From Dreissena polymorpha (lineage: Eukaryota; Mollusca; Bivalvia; Myida; Dreissenidae): a stretch of 64,000 nucleotides of DNA. The stretch covers positions 28,025,476 to 28,089,475 of the forward strand of contig NC_068356.1 of the NCBI RefSeq assembly GCF_020536995.1, given 5' to 3'. Shown in pieces: positions 44,701 through 56,500 of this stretch. Both the position numbers and the translations under genes were made by a program. The notes under the pieces are model-generated. The model did no database searches and was not told the DNA's origin. It worked only from the letters and a program-made list of their open reading frames with translations. The stretch's first letter is position 1. Every line of letters starts with the position of its first letter.

Positions 44701-47504
44701 CTCAGACCACACTTTACACACATGCTTATCTCAGACCACACTTTACACACATGCTTATCTCAGACCACACTTTACACACATGCTTATCTCAGACAACACT
44801 TTACACACATGCTTATTTCAGACAACACTTTACACACATGCTTATCTCAGACCACACTTTACACACATGCTTATCTCAGACCACACTTTACACACATGCT
44901 TATCTCAGACAACACTTTACACACATGCTTATTTCAGACCACACTTTACACACATGCTTATCTCAGACCACACTTTACACACATGCTTACCTCATACCAC
45001 ACTTTACACACATGCTTATCTCAGACCAAACTTTACACACATGCTTATCTCAGACCACACTTTACACACATGCTTATCTCAGACCACACTTTACACACAT
45101 GCTTATCTCAGACCACACTTCACACACATGCTTATCTCAGACCACACTTTACACACATGCTTATTTCAGACAACACTTTACAAACATGCTTATCTCAGAC
45201 CACACTTTACACACATGCTTATCTCAGACAACACTTTACACACATGCTTATCTCAGACCACACTTTACACACATGCTTATCTCAGACCACACTTTACACA
45301 CATGCTTATCTCAGACCACACTTTACACACATGCTTATCTCAGACAACACTTTACACACATGCTTATCTCAGACCACACTTTACACACATGCTTATCTCA
45401 GACCACACTTTACACACATGCTTATCTCAGACCACACTTTACACACATGCTTATTTCAGACCACACTTTACACACATGCTTATCTCAGACCACACTTTAC
45501 ACACATGCTTATCTCAGACCACACTTTACACACATGCTTATCTCTGACTACACTTTACACACATGCTTATCTCAGACCACACTTTACACACATGCTTATC
45601 TCAGACCACACTTTACACACATGCTTATCTCAGACCACACTTTACACACATGCTTATCTCAGACCACACTTTACACACATGCTTATCTCAGACCACACTT
45701 TACACACATGCTTATCTCAGACCACACTTTACACACATGCTTATCTCAGACAACACTTTACACACATGCTTATCTCAGACCACACTTTACACACATGCTT
45801 ATCTCAGACCACACTTTACTCACATGCTTATCTCAGACCACACTTTACACACATGCTTATTTCAGACCACACTTTACACACATGCTTATCTCAGACCACA
45901 CTTTACACACATGCTTATCTCAGACCACACTTTACACACATGCTTATCTCTGACAACACTTTACACACATGCTTATTTCAGACCACACTTTACACACATG
46001 CTTATCTCAGACCACACTTTACACACATGCTTATCTCTGACTACACTTTACACACATGCTTATTTCAGACCACACTTTACACACATGCTTATCTCAGACC
46101 ACACTTTACACACATGCTTATCTCAGACCACACTTTACACACATGCTTATCTCAGACCACACTTTACACACATGCTTATTTCAGACAACACTTTACAAAC
46201 ATGCTTATCTCAGACCACACTTTACACACATGCTTATCTCAGACAACACTTTACACACATGCTTATCTCAGACCACACTTTACACACATGCTTATCTCAG
46301 ACCACACTTTACACACATGCTTATCTCAGACCACACTTTACACACATGCTTATCTCAGACCACACTTTACACACATGCTTATCTCAGACCACACTTTACA
46401 CACATGCTTATCTCAGACCACACTTTACACACATGCTTATTTCAGACCACACTTTACACACATGCTTATCTCAGACCACACTTTACACACATGCTTATCT
46501 CAGACCACACTTTACACACATGCTTATCTCTGACAACACTTTACACACATGCTTATTTCAGACCACACTTTACACACATGCTTATCTCAGACCACACTTG
46601 ACACACATGCTTATCTCAGACCACACTTTACACACATGCTTATCTCAGACAAAACTTTACACACATGCTTATTTCAGACCACACTTTACACACATGCTTA
46701 TCTCAGACCACACTTTACACACATGCTTATTTCAGACAACACTTTACACACATGCTTATCTCAGACCACACTTTACACACATGCTTATCTCAGACCACAC
46801 TTTACACACATGCTTATTTCAGACAACACTTTACAAACATGCTTATCTCAGACCACACTTTACACACATGCTTATTTCAGACCACACTTTACACACATGC
46901 TTATTTCAGACCACACTTTACACACATGCTTATCTCAGACCACACTTTACACACATGCTTATTTCAGACCACACTACACACATGCTTATTTCACACCACA
47001 CTTTACACACATGCTTATCTCAGACCACACTTTACACACATGCTTATCTCAGACCACACTTTACACACATGCTTATCTCGGACCACACTTTACACACATG
47101 CATTAACCCTTTGCATGCTGGGAAATTTGTCGTCTGCTAAAATGTTGTCTGCTTAATTTCTAGAATAAGCATTTTTTTCGATTTTTTTCAAAGAATACTA
47201 TCAGAATAGCAAACAGTTTTGATCCTGATGAGACGCCACGTTCTGTGGCGTCTCATCTGGATCCAAACTGTTTGCACTGGCCTTCAAAATTCGGTTCCTG
47301 CACTGAAAGGGTTAAGCCCTGTTTTATCAGAGAGCTGCTCATATTATTTACCTGCATTGCTTTGTTGCTAATGCCCAGCTGGCAGGGTCGCTGCTCAGTA
47401 ACCATGGTAACTGGTTGCTGGGTAGACTGGTCACCAGTGAGACAGCTGCAGCTGAGCAAATCATGGGTGTCACAGTCTGTAGTCAAGTTGATAGAAAACA
47501 AGTC
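41710..47504 (-). CDS. RAD54B: RAD54B C-terminal exons and stop
   Basis: Exon 47504-47352 codes [20 protein letters not shown] and E-Q-R-P-C-Q-L-G. Exon 42626-42552 codes D-E-L-L-Q-W-K-H-L. Exon 41781-41710 codes [23 protein letters not shown] and TGA. The order matches the vertebrate C-terminus (QWKH, then xxxVSFxF), and phases are all 0. The 4.7-kb intron 42627-47351 contains the 29-bp satellite. Confidence 0.85.
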
Positions 47505-50500
47505 CTAAAATGAATAACATTTCATTATTTACTTGCATAAAGCAATTCTTTAGTAAAAGTACTTTTACTATTTGAGAAATTACTTTTCTCCAAATTCGGT
47601 TTTATCCAGAAAAAGACATGTGTTGATGGCTTAAGGATGCTCCCATATTATACTTGAATCAAAACTCCAATAATGTCAAAAATTGTCTGTTTATGGCCAA
47701 AATTGACTTTTGACCTCTGAAAGTGACCTTTACCTTTGGAGTAAGAAGATGGGTGATACGCAATATACAAAGTCTTCTAATGGTGGTGGCTGTAAGTTAT
47801 TTTCAACGAACATGTTGGATGACACATTTGCAGAATAGATAAGCTGTTTTTGCCAAATTAAAATTTTGACCTCTGAGTGTAACCTAGGTCTTTTGGTTAA
47901 GGAGTCGAGTATTAAACATGTAACACATTCTCATATCATGATTACCATTTGTGCAAAGCTTTTAACAAATCCATCAATGTATAGCAAAGTCATGGCTGGA
48001 ACATGAATTTTCAAGCTTTTATGGCCAAATGTGACTTCTTACCTCTAAAAGTTTCCTCTTGTGATACTTTTTCCCCCACATTATTTTTAAATGCATCAAT
48101 ATATAGCAATTGCTTCATGTCACTTTCTTCAAAGGGGAGCATACAAACTATCACAAACAGTGCACATTGCCAGAAATCTGGCTCCAGGACTATGAATGTT
48201 CTTAAGATCTAGCCAAGTCAGATTTCAATACCCTGAGATCCTCCAAAGAGAAGTGCACATTGCTCTTGTCTCTGACATCCATGACGGACCCACTGAGCCC
48301 CTGCTTGCTGATCTGACGCTGAAATATCTTCTCCTCTATACTGCCCTGTACAACAGATACATGGTGATATACTGCCGTGTTCAACAGCCACATGGTAATA
48401 TACTGCCCTGTACAACAGACACGTGGTAATATACTGCTGTGTACAAAAGCCACATGGTAATATAATGCCCTGAACAACAGCCACATGGTAATATACTTCT
48501 GTGTACAAAAGCCACATGGTAATATACTGCTGTGTACAAAAGCCACATGGTAATATACTGCTGTGTACAAAAGCCACATGGTAATATACTGCCCTGAACA
48601 ACAGCCACATGGTAATAAACTGCCCTGTACACAAGCCACATGGTAATAAACTGCCCTGTTTAACAGCCACATGGTACTATACTGCCCTGTACAACAGCCA
48701 CATGGTAATATACTGCCCTGTACAACAGCCACATGGTAAATTTGATTTTCTAAGGGACTAAAAATGTGTCAAATTGCGTATCAGAGTGGTAAATGGTTAA
48801 GCGCTATCTCACATTCGTTGGAATGCTGTTGACCATGTGGCTGATGTAAAGGGCAGTATATCACCATGTGGCTTTTGTACAAGGAAGTATATTACCAGAT
48901 GGCTGTTGTAAAGTGCCATGTGGCTGTTGTACACAGCAGCATATTACCATGTGGCTGTTGTACAGAGCAGCATATTACCATGTGACTGTTGTACAGGGCA
49001 GTATATTACCCTGTGGCTTTTGTACGGGGCAGTATATTAAAATATGGCTGTTGTTCAGGGCAGTATATTACCCTGTAGCTTTGTACAGAGCACAATATTA
49101 CCATGTGGCTGTTGTACAGAGCAGCATATTACCACGTGGCTCTTGTACAGGGCAGTACACTACCATGTGGCTGTTGTACAGGACAGCATATTACCATGTG
49201 GCTGTTGTATATGGCAGTATATTACCATGTGGCTCTTGTACAGGGCAGTACACTACCATGTGGCTGTTGTACAGGACAGCATATTACCATGTGGCTGTTG
49301 TACAGGGCAGTACACTACAACATGGTAATATACTGCCCAGTACAAAAGCCATTGGTAATATACTGCTCTGTACAAAAGCCACATGATAATATACTGCCAT
49401 GTACAACAGCCACATGGTAATTATACTTATATGCTGCTGTGTACAAAAGCCACATGGTAATATACTGCCCTGTACAAAAGCCACATGGTAATATACTGCC
49501 CTAAACAACAGACACATGGCAATATACTGTCCTGTTCAAAAGCCACAGTGTAATATACTGCCCTGTACATCAGATTCATGGTAATATTCTGCTCTGTACA
49601 AAAGCCACAGGATAATATACTGCTCTGTACAATAGACACATGGTAATATACTGCCCTGTACAAAAGCCACAGGGTAATAGACTGCACTGTACAACAGCCA
49701 CATGGTAATATACTGCTTTGTACAAAAGCCACATGGTAGTATACTGCCCTGAACAACAGCCACATGGTAATATTGTCCTGTACAAAGGCCACGTGGTAAT
49801 ATTGCCCTGTACAACAGACACATGGTAATATAGTGCTCTGTACAAAGCTACAGGGTAATATACTGCCCTGAACAACAGCCATATTTTAATATACTGCCCC
49901 GTACAAAAGCCACAGGGTAATATACTGCCCTGTACAACAGTCACATGGTAATATGCTGCTCTGTACAACAGCCACGTGGTAATATGCTGCTGTGTACAAC
50001 AGCCACATGGTAATATACTGCCCTGTACAACAGTCACATGGTAATATGCTGCTCTTTACAACAGCCACATGGTAATATGCTACCGTGTACAACAGTCACA
50101 TGGTAATATGCTGCTCTGTACAACAGTCACATGGTAATATGCTGCTCTGTACAACAGCCACATGGTAATATACTGCCCTGTACAACAGTCACATGGTAAT
50201 ATGCTGCTCTGTACAACAGTCACATGGTAATATGCTGCTCTGTACAACAGCCACATGGTAATATACTTCCCTGTACAACAGACACATGATAATATACTGC
50301 TCTGTACAAAAGCCACAGGGTAATACTACAGCCCTGAACAACAGCTTCATTGTAATATACTGCACTTTACAACAGCCATCTGGTAATACACTGCCTTGTA
50401 CAAAAGCTACATGGTGATATACTGCCCTTTACATCAGCCACATGGTCAACAGAAATCTTGTCTAGGCAGAAAGTGTCATCCCTGATAAGACTTTAAAAAA

Positions 50501-53500
50501 ATATATATTAACTATAAGCATTGCAAATATGTTTCCTAGTTTTGAAATGTAAACTAATGGACTACATACAGTGGTGAGGAGCCTGTATATGTACACTGTG
50601 TTTCTCTGTCCATCTCTCCATACCCGGGCCATGGCCTGAAAGTATAGACAAACCAAACATACCATCTAAAACATCATACAAACAAGACATTAATTAAAAG
50701 AACACAAAAAGCAGACTATGGAAGAATAAACTGACAGAAAGATGGAAAAGTACAGACATATGCCCTCAGTTTCAAGTGGGGAAAGAAGAAGTAATACACT
50801 TTCGAACCAATGTAGTGAAAGGCATTTAATGCTAAATACAAAGAGATCTTATAAACTTATAAATGGATAGATAACACTTATACCTGATTTCTTTAACCAT
50901 TACACGACTTCCAAATACCTTGAGGTCATAATCTGATTTCCAGTCTAAAATCTTGAACCAGCAAACGGTTTCAATACATTGAGGTAATTAGCCAGTTTCC
51001 AGTCTAAATTCTTGAACCAGCACAAAATTCTAATACCTGGAGGTCATTAGCAGGGTTCCAGTCTATATCATAGAGAACAAGTCTGGATGCACCAATCAGA
51101 TTCAAGCCCACGCCTCCAGCCTTGGAACTCAACAAAAATATGGCTGAAATGTACAGGAACATTCAGCTAAATATAGAAATTGACCCCCGCCATATGACGT
51201 TGGTTTTTATGCTATATGCAACCAGCGTAGCTCTAGACTAGCGTTCGCATGCAATCAGTCTAGTCAGGAGCTACACTATCTGCTAATTAAAACACAAAAG
51301 CTTTCAAAAATGTATAGCGGACATTGTAGTTCCTTACCATACTGCCCAAATGTGCTGACTCATATTGAGCTACCGTGGCCATATATGGCATATGACCATA
51401 TTTCATATGATGTATCTTACTTGCTTCTTACATATCAATGCAAATAAAAATCTATTTTAGTCCAAACAAATTTCAATAGACAATGAACTTCAATGTATGA
51501 ATTTTAAGTCAATGCCTATGTTACAAAAGCAATTTTCTTTTACCTATATTATATATATAAAAACAACAAAAAGTCTTCTGGCAACTAGTATGATATAGAA
51601 ACAGAAAATGATAGTAGCAAATATGCGTTCTTGTATTTGAATGTTTAATATAATACATATTGGTGGGAGAAATACGTTTGATATGCAATGAATTAAAGGA
51701 CAGTAAGTTTCCATACTGAGCGTATCCTAAATAGATAAAAGAATAGCCGGCAAATTAACTGTTATTTTGATATTTATCTTGCGCACAAACAAAGCAGAGT
51801 ATAATATAGGACATAACTACTGATTGTGCCCAATACTTGTTTAGACTATAATCTTTCGTAATTTGACCCAAAATTTTGTTTATAGCCAGAATGATTGCCT
51901 TATCGTCTGAATAACAAATATCTTCTTTTTTTTAAACATGGGTACATATTAATTACTAATGAACAATTAAATAAATATAAATAAAAAAATATAAATAAAT
52001 GTAAATATATATATGCCTTTCACCTAAATTTTGCTAAGCAACAGAGGCAAAGTGCACATTTCAGCAGGGAACAGAAAAGACAGGTCGCCAGGCATTTTTT
52101 GAACTTTCATGATATATTTACAATCTATTAAAACAGAAACGTTTAAAGAGATTGTGTAGACACAACCACACAATGCATATTGATTATTCACTTTCTCTTG
52201 TATGACCAATGTTATGATATATTTATCAAATACAGAAATGTCAGCATCTTCAATGTAACAAGTGGCAAGATGAATAGCTGCACTTTTCATCTCTTACAAT
52301 TATCAAAAGCACCATTTAAAGGGGCCTTTTCACAGATTTTGGCATTTTTTTAACTTATTCATTAAATGCTTTATATTGATAAATGTAAACATTGGATCGT
52401 AAAAGCTCCAGTAAAAAATCAAGAAAAAAATTTAAAAAAGGAAAAGAACATTGCCTGGAGCAGGTTTCGAACCAGTGACCCCTGGAGTCCTGCCAGAGTC
52501 CTGAAGTAAAAACGCTCTAGCCTACTGAGCTATTCCGCCGAGTACACATTCGCGACGTATTTTATACCTTATATAAGCAATCTTTGTAGTTTCACAAAAT
52601 TTCACGACAAAAACAGAACTCTCCAAATTATTCAATCGTTTCGCGTTGCAACGCTTTATAATTTTTAGGTTTTAAAATCATCAAAAGATGCATATAATGG
52701 CTGTATTAGAGCATGGTTAATGTTCAGTATTACTGTTTCCTCACAAATATCATAACTAAAACGAAAACTTACGAATCTGAAACAACTTTTTTCAATTTTG
52801 TCAATTTACCAAAGCGTGAAAAGATCCCTTTAATGTTTTAATGTCATTCATTTACAGGAACTCCTAACTGAGCTATGAATTTTAAGTCACTAATCTGCAT
52901 ACACTCTGCTGTCATACAACTACATGGCTGATGTATAGTCTGTAAGAACTATCAAGTATTGATTGTTTGAATTGGAGGCTTTAGCATACTGTGTAGTTGT
53001 AGTTACAAGGATTTTAACTTTATTGCACAGTGATATTATCATTTTTTCACCCACTCGGAATGTGATAAAGACAAAAAATTTGGGAAACATATTTAGAAGT
53101 GGACTTGGACTATTTGTTTTTGTTTCAGACTGCAAATCGAAGGTGTATTTTAAGCTATTAAAGTTCACTAGGGTTCGGTTAATGTTGGCAAGCTATAGCA
53201 AAGTGTGAAGTTTATTAACTGGCACATAAGCATAATTCATTTTGTAAAAGTAGAGAACATGTGATTGCTTGATATATGAGACGGTCTCTGGGAAAACAAG
53301 GCTTAATGCATGTTTGAAAGGTATCTGCTCATATAAGTATCTGCAATCCCCACAGGGTAAGCTGGGACAACACTTTCTGCTTTAATGGAATATTTTGTTT
53401 GAAGGACGTCTCTTTTAAACAAAAATCTAGTCTAGGCAAAAAGTGTAGTCTAAGATTAGCCACATTATGGACTGGGATGGTACTTTACGGAATTAATAAA

Positions 53501-56500
53501 TAGCTTATTTTATTTTATGCTTTCCGGTGGTTTATAGAGAAATATCAGTGAATTAATACTGATAATTTCACTGTTTCAAACAATGAAAATTATCAGTGAA
53601 AATTATCGATAATTTTCACTGTTTATGTTAAATGACGTCATTTTTTTACGAAATGACGTCATTTTCCCCAACGTAATTCTTTAGTTTAACTCTTTAACAA
53701 TGTATATAAACTGTGAAAAAGCATAAAATAAAAAGAAAATTTGTTGGTTTCGGTGCATTATCGATTTTAATTCACTCGTGATCATATCAAATATATATTT
53801 TCACTCGTGGCTGCGCCACTCGTGAAAATATTATTTTCTATAATCACTCGTGAATTAAAATCGATAATCCACCGAATCCAACAAATATCCTCTATGTTAT
53901 CATTCTAGGTTCATGTAACGTATGGTCGAAATGAGGTTGAACAATATTGATGGGTAGGGGATGAGCAAAAGCATTAACTGAGTAAGTTTCAAAAAGGAGG
54001 TGGTTAGAAACGTGCTCGATCAAAGAGTTGTCAATTCTACTTGAAGTTCACTCTTCCCTGACAACAATGTGCCAGGGGCACAAAAATGAAAACATGACCC
54101 TTAACCCTTTCCCGCTCAGAATCAAAGCAAAAAAAGATATGTGTTTGTCAGAAACACTATGTCCCCTTTTGCGCTGCTTTGAAGCTATATATTTTACCTT
54201 TGACCTTGAAGGATGACCTTGACCTTTCACCATTCAAAATGTGCAGCTCCATGAGATACATATGCATGCCAAATATGAAGTTGCTATCTTCAATATTGCA
54301 AAAGTTATTGCAAATGTTAAAGTTGGCGCAAACCAACCAACAGACCAACAGACCAACCAACCAACCAACAGACAGGGCAAAAACAATATGTCCCCCACTA
54401 TAGTGGTGGGGGACATAAAAAGCAAATGCAACCAGCATAAAACCAGAATAGCCTGCGAGTAACTCAGTCTGTTCAAGTTTAATCCCGTTTGATGCTCATC
54501 AGTATCATAGGGTTGGAAATGATGCCTTCAAAATTTGAATCTTTTAAGAAAGGTCTTTAATTAAATTTGATTTTCTAAGGGACTAAGAATGTGTCAAATT
54601 GCGTATCAGAGTGGTAAATGGTTAAGTGCTATCTCACATTCGTTGGAATGCCTGCTGTTAAACCGCTGCACCAACTCCTGGCGTCTGGCAGTAGGGGTCT
54701 GTCCATCCAGACGCAAGTATCGGTACTCTCTCTGATCACACATGCCCTGTATTAGGTCCAGTGTCTGTAGAAAAAGAGATATATGAAAAAATGCAAGTAA
54801 TAGGGCTCAAACATTTCTCAGAATAAGTTATTCAACATTTATTTTATTGACTGCTATGAACAACTGAGACAAATAGTGGAAACATAAATTGTCAAATTAA
54901 AAAAAAGAATACCAGTTGACTTCCCCTTTCTTTTAAAAGGAATAGACATGATTCAAAATATTTTTGGTTGATCATTCATCCCCTAGCTTTAAACTTTTTA
55001 GCATAGTTTTCTATAAATTTCAGTTATGCAATAAATCACTTAGTGTTAATGTTATCTTGGATACAAACCTACTTTTACATGGTTTGATATGAGTTTAATA
55101 CATGTATACAGTTGACAACCACTATACTTTGGTACAGTTCCCTATAAGTACATACTCCAGCTTAAATATCACTCTACTTTTGCATGGTCGGATATAAGTA
55201 TAATCTTCAGCTAAAATATCACTCTACTTTTGTATGATTGGACACGAGTACAATCTTCTCCTGTCTGTGGTCGGTATGTAGCCTGTGCAAGAGGTGACTG
55301 AGTACCGCCAGCTTGCCCGAGTGCAGCTCAAGGTCAAGGTCGTTAGAGAACGAGGCAGGGAACAGGGTCAGCAGGCCATCATACAGGCATCTCTGAAGTA
55401 ATATTATTGGCTGCGATTTACATACCTATATATAAGGCTTCAACACTTGGCAATCATATGAGGCCAGCGTAGCTCCAGACCAGCCTGTGCATTTGTACAG
55501 ACTGGAAAGGTGTTCCCATGTCTGCTTATAAAACTGCAAAACATTACCTGACTTTATTTTAGACAGGGAAGCTCCTAACCAGACTGTGAAATTGCACAGG
55601 CTGGTCTGGAGCTACGCTTGCTGCATGTCATTAGACCCATTTTCGCATGACGGGGCTCATACCTCTGCCTCATAGTCCCCACTCTCCTCCTTGGCAGACT
55701 GTGCAGCATGAGACTTCTCATAGAGGATGCTGGGATGGTTGCACAGCTGTTTCAGCGCCCCAATGCACACAAGGTGGGGTGAGCCTGTCAGACTGCCGGC
55801 CAGACATGACCGGATCAGCTGACATCGTAACAACTGCTGATACAGGCTTAACTGGAGAGAAGTAGGCCGGCAGAACACAACTATCTCCTCTAAAGGAAAA
55901 ATTTGAACAATGTAAAAATTGAGTGGAATCGTTTTTCACCTTCAAAATTGTGTACAATATTAGAACAGTAATCCGAATGACAAATTGCACATGATGTGTC
56001 TATTTATGAAAAGGGTGCATATTTTAACCTTTAATTTTTATGCCCCCCTTCGAAGAAGAGGGGGTATATTGCTTTGCTCATGTCGGTCGGTCTGTCGGTC
56101 CGTCCACCAGGTGGTTGTCAGACGATCACTCAAGAACGCTTGGGCCTAGGATCATGAAACTTCATAGGTACATTGATCATGACTCGCAGATGACCCCTAT
56201 TGATTTTGAGGTCACTAGGTCAAAGGTCAAGGTGACCCGAAATAGTAAAATGGTTTTTGAATGATAACTCAAGAACGCATACGCCTAGGATCATGAAACT
56301 TCATGGGTAGATTGATCATGACTCGCAGATGACCCCTATTGATTTTGAGATCACTAGGTCAAAGGTCAAGGTCACGGTGACCCGAAATAGTAAAATGGTT
56401 TCCGGATGATAACTCAAGAATGCATACGCCTAGGATCATGAAACTTCATAGGTAGATTGATCATGACTCGCAGATGACCCCTATTGATTTTGAGGTCACT

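Larger units (their letters stand above)
43466..47340. mobile_element. MITE-1 with expanded arm and a MITE-2 insertion
   Basis: The left half (43466-43620) is ordinary MITE-1. Its right arm has become the 29-bp satellite. The outer end is interrupted by MITE-2 and resumes as gccctgttttatcagaga after 47315. Confidence 0.75.

Noticed and set aside
43588-47156. Very long open frames (981, 781, 622, 525 codons) with [20 protein letters not shown]-type repeats
   Set aside because: They are the 29-bp satellite read in each phase. All three phases are equally open, there is no splice or start context, and similarity is purely periodic.
47352-47504. RAD54B exon acceptor at gactacag (inside the exon)
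   Set aside because: It breaks phase with the previous exon. The ttttag acceptor at 47505 gives [11 protein letters not shown] in phase 0 and fits the family.
48202-50316. Cys-rich repeat proteins ([12 protein letters not shown]) on both strands
   Set aside because: They are artefacts of the 31-bp minisatellite. Both orientations and several frames give the same peptide. Only the last 38 codons (48345-48232) are a real RAD54B exon.
52453-52540. Functional tRNA gene
   Set aside because: A and B boxes are good but the acceptor arm does not pair convincingly, and the module sits inside an inverted-repeat element, so a SINE-type head is more likely.
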